Source: Myxococcales bacterium
Lineage (GTDB): Bacteria > Myxococcota_A > Polyangia > Nannocystales > Nannocystaceae
NCBI GenBank assembly: GCA_020633295.1
Contig: JACKDW010000002.1
Location: forward strand, 124,001 to 188,000
Length of the DNA stretch: 64,000 nucleotides
Reading direction: 5' to 3'
The translations under genes were made by a program, and so were the position numbers. This document shows, one piece after another, positions 53,038 to 63,662 of the stretch. Every line of letters starts with the position of its first letter. Within the stretch, counting starts at the first letter, position 1. The notes beneath the pieces were generated by a model. It did not search any database. It worked only from the letters and a program-made list of their open reading frames with translations, and was not told the DNA's origin.

Positions 53038-56000
53038 ATGATCCCTGAGCACCTCGACGACCTCGTGATCGACGGATGGCGCGCCGAGCGAAGCCTCGGG
53101 ACCGGGGGGCTCGCGCAGGTGCTGCTCGTCCGCAAGCGCACGCAGCTCGCGGCGCTCAAGCTGCTGCGCGCCGACGCGTCGCCCGCGAGCCTGGCGCGCT
53201 TTCAGCAGGAGTACGAGCTGCTCGAAGAGCTCTCGCGCCCCGGCATCGTCGGCGTGCGCGGCCGCGGCGAGTGGCGGGGGCGCGCCTACATGCTCATGGA
53301 CTTCATCCCGGGTCGTCCGCTGCGGGATCTGATCGCCTTCCCTCCGCAGCCGGTGCCGGTCATCGCCGGGCTGACGCGCCAGCTCGCCGAGCTGCTCGCG
53401 TACGCGCACGCGCGCGGCGTGTGCCACCGCGACGTCACGCCGGCGAACGTCATCGTGGATCCACGGGGCTTCGTCCACGTGCTCGACTTCGGGGCCGCCG
53501 CGCGCTCGAGTGAGGCGAGCGCCGGGCGGTGGCCGACGACGCCCGCGTACGCGCCGCCCGAGTGGTTCACGCAGCGCGACGCCGACGGCGCGCGCGCGGA
53601 CGCCTACGCGCTCGGGGTCATCTTGTACGAGCTGCTGACCGGCGAGTTCGCGTTCCCGACCGCGCGCGCGGAGCTCCAAGAGGTCGAGCGCGCGGCGCTC
53701 GACCCCGGGTCGTCGTTTCCGCGGGCGCTCCGCGAGACGACCCAGCGACTCACAGAGCCGAGCTTGCGCGAGCGCGCGACGGCGGGCGAGGCCGTGGGGC
53801 TCCTGGAAGCGCTCGCGTCCGCGCCCGCGCCCGTGACCCTGGGCGAGACCGTCCTCGGCTCGGTCCCCTCGCCCGCGCGCCCCCCCGCCGAGGATCCGCG
53901 CCAGCTCGGTCGCTACATGGTCCTGCGCCGACTCGGGGTGGGCGGCATGGGCGTCGTGTTCCTCGCCTACGACCCCGAACTGCGGCGAGAGGTCGCGGTC
54001 AAGGTGCTCCACGCCCGCGATCGGAGCGCGCACGAGCAGGCCCGGCTGCGGCGGGAGGCCCAGGCCATGGCGCAGCTCAACCACCCGAACATCGTCGGCG
54101 TCTACGACGTGGGCGCGGTCGAGGACGACGTGTTCGTGGCGATGGAGTACGTCGAGGGCTCGACGCTCGCCGACCGCTTCAGCGCGGAGCCGAGGCCGCC
54201 CTGGCGCGCGCTGCTGGAGCTGCTCCTTTGCGCAGGTCGAGGGCTCGTCGCCGCCCACGACGTCGGCCTGGTTCATCGCGACTTCAAGCCCGCCAACGTC
54301 CTGCTCGGCGCCGGCGACGCGGTCAAGGTCTCCGACTTCGGGCTCGCGCGGGTCAACTTCCGGGCGCCGGACGACTCGACGGTCGCTGGCTTGCTCGAGC
54401 GCGTCGAGCGTGGGAGCGAGCGGCTCACGCACACGGGCGCGGTCACCGGGACGCCCGCGTACATGGCCCCCGAGCAGTTCCTGAGCGCCGAGGTCGACGC
54501 GCGCAGCGATCAGTTCAGCTTCTGTGTCGCGCTGCACGAGGGGCTGTTCGGCGCGCGACCGTTCGCGGGCGAGACCTTCGCGGAGCTGCGCGCCAGCGTC
54601 TGCGGCGGGGTGCGTCGCGCGCGAGCGCGGGGCGTGGTGCCCGGCTGGATCGCGGCGGCGCTCGACCGCGGCCTCGAGGTCGACCCCGCGCGACGCTGGC
54701 CGTCGATGCGCGCGCTGCTCGAGGCGCTCTGCGCCGATCCGAGTCGTCGGCGACGTCGCGCGCTCGGAGCCGGCGGCGTCCTGCTCACGCTGGGCGCGAG
54801 CGCGGGCGCCCTCGTCGCGCGCGAGCGCTACCAGGCCGCGCGCTGCGAGGCCCTGGGTGAGGCCGCGCTCGACGGCTGGGACGACGACGCGCGCGCGCGC
54901 GTCCGCGTGGCGCTCTCGTCGAGCGGCGTAGGCCACGCCGACCAGACGTGGGCGCGCGTCGAGTCGGGCGTCGACGCGTGGGCCCGCTCCTGGCGAACGG
55001 CGCGGGTCGCCGCGTGCCAGGCGAGCCGCGCGGGTGAGCCGCTCGCCCCCGCGCTCGCGCGCTGCCTCGATAGCGACCGCTGGCGCCTCGACATCCTCGT
55101 CGAGGTGCTCGCGACGCCGGGGCGCGAGGTCGCCAACAACGCGACCTACACGGTCGGGCTGCTGCCGGAGCCCGCGCGATGCGAGGAGCTCGTGCGCCTG
55201 CCGCCCGAGCTGCGCCCGACCGACGAGGGCTCCGATGAACATGTCATCGAGGACATCCAGCGCGCGCTCGCGCGGTCGAAGGTGCTCGTGGCCGCGGGGC
55301 GCTACGACGACGCCCTCGAGCGCGCCGCGTTCGCGCTCGCGGCGGCGCGCGACAGCGCGAGCGCGTCGCTCGAGGCCGAGGCGCTGCTCGTCCGCGGCGA
55401 CGTGCGCCGCGAGCTCGGCGAGTACGAGCGCGCCGTGGAGGACCTGACCGCGGCCTGGTATCACGCGCTGCGCCTCGGGCACGACCGCGTCGCCGCGGAG
55501 GCCGCGACGGCGCTCATGTTCGTGGTCGGCGTCGATCAGGAGCAGCCCGCGCGCGGGCGCGAGTGGGGTCGCGACGCGGACGCCATGATCGCGCACCTCG
55601 GGACGCGGACGGCCGCCGACCTGCGCTGGCGGCACGTGCGGAACACCGCGCTCCTCTCCCAGGAGATGGGCGCGTACGACGAGGCGCGCGAGTCCTTCAC
55701 GCGCTCGGTGGAGCTGGCCGAGGCGCTCTTTGGTCCCGAGCACCCCTACGTCGGGCGGGCGCTCAACGACCAGAGCATCGCCCTGTACTCGCGCGCGCGC
55801 TACGAAGAGGCGCTCGCGGTCAGCGATCGCGCGGTCACGCTGTTCGAAGCGGCCGTCGGCCCCGAGCACCCGGCGACCGGCAACGCGCGGATGAGCCGCG
55901 GCGCGATCAAGCAGAGCGCGGGCGACCTCGACGGGGCGCTGCGCGACTTCGAGTCGGCCGCCGCCGTCATCGAGTCAGCGCTGGGACCTGACCACCCGCT

Positions 56001-56930
56001 GCTGGCCACGGCGCACAACAACGTCGCCGCGATCCTCCACTCGCGCGGCGACTACGAGGGCATGCTCGCGCACGCTCGGCTCGCGCTGGCGATCGACGAG
56101 CGCGCCGGCGGCCCCGAGGACATCAAGATCGCGCGGGAGCTGAACACGATCGCCGTGGCGCTGCGCCAGCGCGGGGACTACGTCGAGGCCGCGCGGTTGA
56201 TGCGGCGCTCGCTCGCGATCGCCGAGGCCAAGCTGGAGCCCTCGCACCCGTTCATCGCGATGATGGCGGACAACCTGGGGCTGGCGCTCGCCGGCGCGGG
56301 AGCGCTCGAGGAGGCGGCCGCGCTGCACCGCCGCAGCCTGGCGATCTTCACGGAGAAGCACGGCGACGCGCACCCCGACGTCGCGCTCACGCTCGTCAGC
56401 CTGGCCGACACGCTCCGCCTGCTCGGCCAGCTCGCCGCGGCCCGAGAGCACGCCGCGCGGGCGCTCGAGATCCAGGAGCAGGCGCTCGGCCGCGAGCACC
56501 CGGTCGTCGCGACGACCCTCGTCTCGCTCGCGCGGGGCCGAGGGCCGCGCGGGCGAGACGGAGGCGGCGTCGCCAACCTGCGGCGCGCGCTCGCGATCCT
56601 CGGACGCACCCCGACAGCGCGCGGCTCTCGTCCACGCTGGTGGAGCTCGGCGAGCTGTGGATCGAGACGCGCGCGCCAGGGCGGGCGGTCGAGCCGCTCA
56701 CGCGGGCGGTCGCGCTGCGCGAGCAGGCGGCGCGCGACGACGGCGAGCTGGCGCGCGCCCGCTTCGCCCTGGCGCGCGCGCTCGCGGCGAGCGGCGGCGA
56801 CCAGGCGCGTGCGCGCGCGCTCGCGATGCAGGCGCGAGACACCCTCTCGACGGCCGACGCGCGCGATGAGCCGCGGCTCGAGGCGGTCACGCGCTGGCTC
56901 GAGCGGCGCGACGCGAGCACCTCGCCGTGA
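53038..56930 (+). CDS. Tandem Ser/Thr kinase with TPR tail (frameshifted near the 3' end)
   Basis: ATG at 53038 (GTG 52957 also in frame). Kinase domain 1 (~15-245) has GTGGLAQV, the AALKLL lysine, HRDVTPAN and DFGAAA. HRDxT replaces the usual HRDxK, so activity may be low. Kinase domain 2 (~300-560) has GVGGMGVVF, VAVKVL, HRDFKPAN, DFGLAR and APEQF and looks active. A membrane helix (~580-600) precedes a long TPR region. Between about 56530 and 56640 the frame changes twice: NLRRALAIL is in the original frame, HPDSARLSS in another, and the natural C-terminus (LVELGELWIET to 56930) continues in frame 0. Either an assembly indel or a real mutation. Confidence 0.82.
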
Positions 56931-57096
56931 CGCTCGGACGACGCGTCGCGGGCGTGCAACCGCGGTGAAACGCGCTGTCGCCCGGTTGTCATCATCTGCT
57001 CGTCCCCGCGGGGTCGCTATCAGGATGAGCTCGACGTGAGCCGTCGAGCAGCAACCGCATCGCAACCGCATCAGCGACCAGAAAAGGACCCAGATC

Positions 57097-57714
57097 ATGA
57101 TCCGCATTAAGTCTCAGCTCGTCGTGCTCGCCCACGCGCTCCTCCTCGGCGCGCTCGCGCTCGCTCCCGCCTGCGGCGACGGCGACGCGGCGAGCGACGT
57201 CGATAGCGACGCCGATGGCGACAGCGGGAGCGACGTCGACGGCGCCTGCACGAGCACCGCCGACTGCGAAGACGGCTTCGTCTGCCTCTCCGTCGGCGGC
57301 GCGGGCGGCGTCTGCACGCCGCAGTGCACCGCGAGCGCCGACGAGTGCGGCGGGATGGCCAGCTGCAGCGCCGTCGGAGCCCTCGCCGAGGTCAACGTCT
57401 GCGAGGACGACCCGGAGGACCCGAGCGCGCCGCCGAAGCCGGAGGAGGAGCCCCAGATCACGTGCATGGAGGACGCGGAGTGTGAAGCGCTGCAGGCCGG
57501 GACGATCTGCGTCGAGTGGAAGGGCGCGCGCAGCTGCACGATCCCCTGCGCGGCCGAGGCCGACTGCGACCTCCCTGGAGCAGGAGGCGTGACCGTCGAC
57601 TTCCTCGCCTGTCTCCCCGACGAGGCGAACGACGCGCGGATGGGGTGCGTGCCAGACGAGGCGTGCTTCGACGACCCGCTCATGTGCATCGGCGGCATCC
57701 CCGACTTCCCGTGA
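57097..57714 (+). CDS. Small Cys-rich lipoprotein
   Basis: 205 residues. Signal peptide HALLLGALALAPACGDG has lipobox APAC. An Asp/Ser linker (residues ~28-48) leads into two Cys-rich units of similar layout, CTSTADCEDGFVC and CMEDAECEALQAGTIC, each followed by further Cys pairs. It is a short relative of the lipoprotein at 50757. A strong hairpin lies 22 bases after the stop. Secreted or surface role, function unknown. Confidence 0.8.
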   Translation: MIRIKSQLVVLAHALLLGALALAPACGDGDAASDVDSDADGDSGSDVDGACTSTADCEDGFVCLSVGGAGGVCTPQCTASADECGGMASCSAVGALAEVNVCEDDPEDPSAPPKPEEEPQITCMEDAECEALQAGTICVEWKGARSCTIPCAAEADCDLPGAGGVTVDFLACLPDEANDARMGCVPDEACFDDPLMCIGGIPDFP

Positions 57715-57735
57715 GCCGCGCGACGCGAGCGCGTC

Positions 57736-57765
57736 GACGGCGGCCCTGACCCCAGGGCCGCCGTC
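57736..57765 (+). terminator. Strong hairpin, likely terminator
   Basis: A perfect 13-bp stem (GACGGCGGCCCTG pairing with CAGGGCCGCCGTC) closes a 4-nt loop, 22 bases after the lipoprotein stop. No T tract follows, so it would act as a pause or Rho-assisted terminator. Confidence 0.65.
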
Positions 57766-58045
57766 GCGGCGTTGCACCGCTCGTTCCTCTCGGCGCCGTG
57801 TCGCGGCCTGCACCGCGATCGCCACGCGCGCGCCGAACGGCCGCGACGACGACTCGACCGCGACGACGATGTTCGGACGACGCGCGCGACGATGTTCCCG
57901 CGACGCGCCATGTGGCGCGCACAACCCCGCGTCCCTCGCCGACGCCCCGCGTAGTCGCGGAGGCGCGCGCGAGCGGTCCCGCGGCCACGCGAATCACGGA
58001 GACAGCGCGCCGCTGGGCACCGAGGGCCGTAGGGCCGGCGCATGA
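57766..58045. other. Spacer upstream of the WD40 fragment, no gene
   Basis: 280 bp after the hairpin, with the lipoprotein stop-hairpin distance making a 331-bp gap in all. I see no gene. A TGA at 58043 is the last stop before WD40 homology begins at 58052. Confidence 0.5.
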
Positions 58046-59236
58046 GCGGGTGAGTACTCGCCCGACGGCGCGCGCATCGTCTCCTCCGACAGCGATCGGA
58101 CCGCGCGGCTGTGGGACGCGGACACGGGCGACCTGCTGGCGACGCTGCGCGGTCACGACGACGCCGTCTACGCCGTCGCCTTCGCGCCCGACGGCGCGCA
58201 CGTAGCGAGCGCGAGCAACGATGACACCGCGAAGATCTGGGCGCCGCGCTTGCACAACGACGTGGCGACGCGCCACGGCCACCGCGGCGAGGTCATCACG
58301 CTGGCCTTCTCGCCCGACGGCGCGCGCGTCGTGACCGCGAGCAGCGACCGGACCGCGCGGCTGTGGGAGGCGCGCACCGGCGAATTGCTCGCGACGCTCG
58401 AGGGTCACGAGCACCCGGTCTACGCGCTCGAATTCTCGCGCGACGGCACGCGCGTCGCGACCGCGAGCGGCGACTCGACGGCGCGGCTGTGGAGCGCGAG
58501 CACCGGCGAGACGCTCGCGGTCCTCCGCGGTCACGAGGACGAGATCTACGACCTGGTCTATTCGCCCGACGGCGCGCGCATCGCGACCGCCAGCTATGAC
58601 CAGACCGCGAGGGTCTGGGACGCCGACACCGGCGCGCTGCTCCTCACGCTCCGCGGTCACGACGACTCGGTCGGCGCGCTGATCTACGCGATCGACGGCG
58701 CGCGCATCATCACCACCAGCAAAGACGCGACCGCGCGGGTGTGGGACGCGAGCACGGGCGCGCCCATCACCACGCTCCGCGGCCACGAGGGCGACGTCGT
58801 GACGCTCGCGTGCTCCCCCGACGGGTCGCGCCTCGTGACCGCGAGCGTGGATAACACCGCGAGGATCTGGGACGCGGACACCGGCGCGCCCGTCACCACG
58901 CTCCGCGGACACGAGCACGCGATCTACACGTTGGCGTTCTCGCCCTACTCTTCCACCCAATATCCGGTCCCACGACCAACACCCGGCAGCACGCTGAATC
59001 CGTCACTTCCGGCCCGTAGGACCGGTCTTCACTGGTTCGGCGAGTACGCGGGGGGCCGCCGCGAAACGCAGCCTCGTGCCCATCACGTGGCACATAGTAG
59101 GAACATCGACCAAGCGGTGACTCACCGCGCTAGCGCTCTGGTCGACCTCGTCCTCCCACACCATCATGTCGTCGCCGGGCTCCTCGTAGGGGATGTCGTA
59201 CGTGAGTGCTCATCGCGTCAGACGGAGACGATCTGA
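58046..59236 (+). pseudogene. WD40 repeat fragment without a start codon (piece 3)
   Basis: Homology begins mid-repeat at EYSPDGARIVS (58052) directly after a stop and has no ATG, GTG or TTG until TTG 58250. About six and a half WD40 repeats follow (for example TLRGHDDAVYAVAFAPDG, GDSTARLWSAS), ending at AFSPY (58945), where the sequence becomes unrelated; the frame then runs on to 59236 without similarity. Its first bases (GTACTCGCCC) match the last WD40 bases of piece 2 at 50391-50400, in phase. Not expressible as a complete protein. Confidence 0.78.
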
Positions 59237-59359
59237 CGCATCCGCACGTGCCCGATCGTGTCGGCGTGTGGAGGGGCGAAAATTGACAGGACCGGTCGCG
59301 AAGGCCAGCCGTTTCTGACCGCACAGCAATTCCGATTGACGGTCGGACTTCATGCGAGT
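58951..59359. other. Region between the WD40 fragment and the blaI-like gene
   Basis: About 410 bp, less GC-rich than the flanks, with no supported gene apart from the meaningless tail of the WD40 frame. A TTGACG (59336) with a TATGAG (59359) at 17-bp spacing, and a TTGACA at 59284, are candidate promoter elements for the regulator gene. Confidence 0.45.
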
Positions 59360-59773
59360 ATGAGTCTCGCAGTGGCGAAAACACCCGCGAAGCTCCCCCG
59401 ACTCGGTGATCTCGAGCTCGCGGTCCTCGACCATCTTTGGCACGTCGACGACGCCGACGTGCAGGAGACCCACGCGGCCGTCGGCGAGGCCCGCGGGATC
59501 ACGTCCAACACCGTCGGCTCCGCGCTCGAGCGGCTGCACCGCAAGCGCCTGCTCGCGCGCCGCAAGGTGTCCCACGCCTACCGCTACCGCGCGCTGATCG
59601 GGCGCGAGGAGTTCCGCGCGCGCAAGGTCGTGGAGGCGGCCGGCGGGCTCCAGGCGCTCGGCAAGCGCGGCCTGCTCGCGGCCTTCGTCGATATTCTCGC
59701 GGCGTCGGACGAGAACGCGCTCGCGGAGCTCGAGCGCCTGGTCCGCGCGAAGCGGCGAGGAGGTACGGCGTGA
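59360..59773 (+). CDS. BlaI/MecI-family transcriptional repressor
   Basis: 137 residues. The N-terminal winged helix is clear: LPRLGDLELAVLDHLW, then GITSNTVGSALERLHRKRLLAR, and VSHAYRYRALIGREE leads into the dimerisation part. Length and composition match BlaI/MecI. ATG at 59360 is chosen because it is followed at once by the domain; a downstream GTG (59372) could be used if transcription starts at the -10 seen at 59359. The stop overlaps the next gene's GTG. The pair is usually a beta-lactam sensor system, but here it precedes metal-efflux genes. Confidence 0.9.
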   Translation: MSLAVAKTPAKLPRLGDLELAVLDHLWHVDDADVQETHAAVGEARGITSNTVGSALERLHRKRLLARRKVSHAYRYRALIGREEFRARKVVEAAGGLQALGKRGLLAAFVDILAASDENALAELERLVRAKRRGGTA

Positions 59774-60729
59774 ACGCGTCGCTCATCATCCTGTGCCTCG
59801 CGTCGCTGGGGATGATCGGCGTCACGGCCTCGCTGGTGACCCGCCTCGCGCTCCCACATCTGGATCGAGTCGTGGACCGACTCGCGGCGCGCCATCGCGC
59901 GCGCGTGTGGCTGAGCCTCGCGGTGCTGCCTGCGGCGCTCGGCCTCCTCGCGCTGCTCGCGGCCCTGCTGCCCGCGTTTGGCCTGGGCGTCGATCACTGC
60001 CTTGGTCACAGCGTGGGGTCCCATCACCCGCACCTCTGCCCGCATCACAGCGCGGTGATGCCGGGGCTACTCGTCGTCCTCGTCGCTACAGCGGTCGTCG
60101 TTCGCGTCGGTCTCGCGCTTGAGGAGCTCATCCGTAACGCGCTGCTCACCCGCGCGACCGCGCGCCTTCTTGAAGAAGGCTCTGAGCGACGGGGGGACAG
60201 GCGCGTGTTCGAGTCCGCCGAGCCCCAGGCGTTCGTGCTCGGCCTCGTCTCCCCCAAGCTCTACCTGTCGCGCGGGCTGCTCGCGCTCGACGACGATGTC
60301 GTCGCGCCGGCCGTCGCCCACGAGCGCGCGCACGTCCGCGCCCGCGACGGGCTGTGGCGCGCGCTGCTCCCGGTGTTCTCGATGCTGCACCTGCCCGGCG
60401 CCGCGGCGGAGCTCCGCGCGCGCCTCGTGGGCGCCCAGGAGCTGGCGGCTGACGACGAGGCGGCGCGCGAGCTCGGGGATCCTGTGCGCGTCGCGGCGTC
60501 GCTGCTCGCGCTGGCGCGGCTGTCCGCGCCGCGCACCTCGCCTGGCCTCTCGTTCATGCACGGCGATCTCGAGACTCGCGTCCGCGCGCTGCTCGATCCG
60601 CGCGCGCGCTCCACCGCTTCGCCGACGCCCGCGCTCGCGCTCGCCTTCGGCGCGTTGGTCGTGACGATCGGCGCGCTCCACGATCCGGTCCATCACGCGC
60701 TCGAGACCATCCTCGGGGTCCTGAGCTGA
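59770..60729 (+). CDS. M56 (BlaR1-type) membrane metallopeptidase with His-rich loop
   Basis: 319 residues from GTG. Membrane helices: SLIILCLASLGMIGVTASLV (~4-23), VWLSLAVLPAALGLLALLAAL (~45-70), VMPGLLVVLVATAVVVRVGLA (~96-117) and PALALAFGALVVTIGAL (~288-304). Zinc-binding HERAH (His184, Glu185, His188) fits the M56 family. Between helices 2 and 3 lies a loop with His and Cys clustered (VDHCLGHSVGSHHPHLCPHH), which suggests metal sensing in place of a beta-lactam sensor domain, since no penicillin-binding-like sensor domain is present. It likely cleaves BlaI to relieve repression of the efflux genes that follow 12 bp downstream. Confidence 0.88.
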   Translation: MNASLIILCLASLGMIGVTASLVTRLALPHLDRVVDRLAARHRARVWLSLAVLPAALGLLALLAALLPAFGLGVDHCLGHSVGSHHPHLCPHHSAVMPGLLVVLVATAVVVRVGLALEELIRNALLTRATARLLEEGSERRGDRRVFESAEPQAFVLGLVSPKLYLSRGLLALDDDVVAPAVAHERAHVRARDGLWRALLPVFSMLHLPGAAAELRARLVGAQELAADDEAARELGDPVRVAASLLALARLSAPRTSPGLSFMHGDLETRVRALLDPRARSTASPTPALALAFGALVVTIGALHDPVHHALETILGVLS

Positions 60730-60741
60730 GGAGCGGCGGCG

Positions 60742-62020
60742 ATGTACAGGCCCTTGGGACATGACGCAGGAACGACTCCGACCGCCGGTCGGAGACGGGC
60801 GCTGATCCGCGCGCTCGCTGTGACCTGTCTTCTCGGACTTCTTCTCTCGGCGACGCCGAGCCAGGCCGCGGAGGCGCTGACGGAGGACGAGGTCATCCGC
60901 TTGGCGCGCGCCCGCGCGCCCGCGAGCGCGGTCGCCGGCGCGACCGCGAGCTTGGCGGACGCGCAGGCGAAGACCGCCGGGCGGCTGCCCAACCCGGAGC
61001 TCTCGTGGGCGCACGAGTCGCTCCTCGGCGGTCCGCCGAACTCGCAGGACATCCTCATGGCGACCGTGCCGATCGAGTTCGCGGGCCCGCTGGCGACGCG
61101 AGCGCTGGCTGAGAGCGCGCGCGAGTCGACCAAGGTCAGCACCTCGCTGATGCGCACAGACGCGTCGCTGGACGCCGTGCTCGTGTTCTACGACGCGGTC
61201 GCGGCCGCGCGGCGGGTTGAGATCCTCGAGCAGGCGCTCGCCAACCTCGACGAGGCCGCGCGGGTGCTCGCGCGCCGCGGGAAGAGCCGGGTCGGCCTCG
61301 GGCTACGAGAGCACGCGGCTCGTGATCGCCAGCGAGCTGACGCGCAGTCAGCTCGCCGAGACGCGCGGGGTTGAGCGCGCCTCCCGGGCCCGGCTCGCGT
61401 ACCTGCTCAACCTCGACGAGCGCGGGCTCGTCGTCGACGCGAACCTGACGCTCGCCGCGGTCCCCGACAAGGCCGCGATCACGCGCGCGGGCACGACCAC
61501 GCGCGAGGCCGTCACGCACGCGCGCGCGGCCGCGAAGGCGGCGGAGACGGCCCGCGCCCGCGCCCGCTGGACGTGGCTGCCGACGCTGAGCCTCGGCGGC
61601 GGGCCGAAGTTCGCGCGGATCCCCGAGCAGGCCTACGGCTACGCGCTCGGCGTGTCGCTGAGCCTGCCGGTATTTAATAACGGGCAGCGCTTTCGCGCCG
61701 AGGCTCGGGCCCAGCGCGCGCTCGCGGTCACGCGCGCCGAGGCGCTGACGCGCACGATCGCCGGCGAGATCGAGAGCCTGTACGCGACCTACGAGACCGC
61801 GCGCGCGGAGCTCGTGCGCTTCGACCGGGCGACCGCGCGTGATGTCGAGGGCCTGCTGACCGCGGCGCAGAGCGGGTACACCGAGGGCGAGCGCACGATC
61901 GTCGAGCTGCTCGACGCGCAGCGAGCCCGGACCGCGGTGGCGGAGCGCCGGCTCGAGCTCCTGCTCAACGCCAAACGGGCCGAGCTGCGCGTGCGCGCGG
62001 CGGGAGGGATGCTGCGATGA
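60742..62020 (+). CDS. TolC-family outer-membrane efflux protein (CusC/CzcC-like), frameshifted
   Basis: A signal peptide (TCLLGLLLSATPSQA) precedes two half-barrel/coiled-coil repeats. The first part reads in frame to about residue 185 (ARVLARRG) and then loses homology before a stop at 61374. From about 61280 the correct continuation (GSASGYEST, then LVIASEL and NLDERGLV) reads in the +1 frame and runs to 62020. The combined length (~425 residues) fits the family. It lies between the M56 peptidase and an RND adaptor gene, so the complete efflux operon would be C-B-A. The frameshift lies in a GC-rich run and may be a sequencing error. Confidence 0.8.
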
Positions 62021-63662
62021 CGCGCGATACCTCGAACAGGTGGTGCTTGATCGTCTCGCTGTGCGCGGTGATGGGATGCGAGCACGGTCATGATCACGCG
62101 CCGGGGGACCACGGAGACGACCACGGACACCCGCACGGCGAAGCGGCCCACGACGAAGCGGCCCACGACGACGAAGGCGGTCACGGTCACGGTCACGAGC
62201 ACGCCGAGGACGCCATCGGCATCACGCGCTGGACCGACACGCTCGAGCTGTTCGCCGAGCACCCGCCGGCGTCACCGGGCAGCAGGTCGAGTTTCTCGCC
62301 CACCTCACGATTCTGGACGGCTTCCAGGCGCTCACGCAGGCGACGGTGACCCTGACGCTGACGGGCCCCGAGCAGGTCGAGGCGCGGGTCGACGCGCCGC
62401 TGCGCCCGGGCATCTTCCGCCCGACCCTGACCGCGCCGCGCCCGGGGACCTACGCCGGCGCGCTGCGGGTCACCGGGCCCCAGGCCCGGGACACGATCGA
62501 CGGCTTCGAAATCGTGGTGCAGCCCGCCGAGGCGCACCACGCCGACGACGAGGCCGAGGCGGGCCCGGAGCCGATCAGCTTCCTCAAGGAGCAGCAGTGG
62601 CAGGTCCCGTTCGCGACCGCGTTCGCGCGCGCGGGCGCGCTCGACCCGACGATCGAGGTCCCCGGCGAGGTCGCCACGCCGCCGCGCGGACAGGCCGAGG
62701 TCAGCGCCGCGATCTCCGGGCGCGTCGTCGCGGCCGAGGGCGGGCTCCCAACGCCGGGGCAGCAGGTCACGCGCGGGCAGCTGCTCGCCTCGATCGCGCC
62801 GGCGCCCTCCTCCCCCGAGCAGGGCGCGAACACGAGCTACGCGGTCACGGCCGCCGAGGCGCGCGTCGAGACGGCCCGCGCCGCGCTCGCCCGCGCGGAG
62901 CGGCTGATCGCCGATCGAGCGATCCCGCAGCGCCAGGTCGACGAGGCGCGGCGCGAGCTCGGGGTCGCGCAGAAGGCTGTCCGTACAGCCAGGCGCGCAC
63001 GGGGCATGTTCTCCGGCGCCGTCAGCGGGCGCGGCGGCGGCAGCTACCGGCTGACCGCGCCGATCGACGGCGTCGTCGTCGACGTCCACGCGTCCGACGG
63101 CATGACCGTGACGGTCGGCGACCCGCTGGTGCACATCATCGACCTGCGCGAGCTGTGGATCCGCGCCCGCGTACCCGAGCAAGACGCCGCCGCGATCAAC
63201 CCGACGCGCGACGCCGCGTACACGCTGCTCGGCGCCAGGGACTGGACGCCGCTGCGCCTCTCGGGCGAGCAGCCCACCGCCGCGCTCGTCACCGTGGGCC
63301 GCACGGTCGACCCGACGAGGCGCACCGTCGACGTCATCTACAGCCTGAACAACGAAACGCCCGACGAGCGGCTGCGCGTGGGCGCGATGGCCCGCGTGGC
63401 CGTGCCGGCGGGCCCGCGCTGGGAGGGCGTCATCGTGCCGCGTGACGCGGTGCTCGACGACGACGGGCGCAGCGTCGTCTACGTGCAGGTCGAGGGCGAG
63501 GCGTTCGAGGAGCGCGCCGTGCGTCTGGGCCCGCAGGCCGGCGGCGAGCTCGGGATCGAGCAGGGCGTCGCCGCGGGTGAGCGCGTCGTCACCCGCGGCG
63601 CCGCCGTGATTCGCCTGTCTGAACGCGCAGGCTCGGCCCCAGCCCACGGACACGTGCACTGA
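62017..63662 (+). CDS. RND periplasmic adaptor (CusB/CzcB-like), His-rich lipoprotein, frameshifted
   Basis: Starts at ATG overlapping the TolC stop. Signal peptide CLIVSLCAVMGCEHGHDH has lipobox AVMGC, and the next ~40 residues carry more than a dozen histidines (HGHDH, HGHPHGE and similar), a metal-binding N-terminus as in CzcB relatives. Homology then breaks at about 62265: EHPP is followed, one base out of frame, by VTGQQVEFLAHLTILDG and the intact adaptor body to 63662 (PGEVATPP, SPIDGVVVDVHASDG, barrel and hairpin domains). Stop overlaps the next gene (ATGA). Expected substrates: copper, silver, cobalt, zinc or cadmium. Confidence 0.82.

Noticed and set aside
59284..59364. TTGACG/TATGAG promoter with a leaderless start for the blaI-like gene
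   Set aside because: The -10 would overlap the preferred ATG; plausible but unsupported, so left as a note on the spacer and gene.
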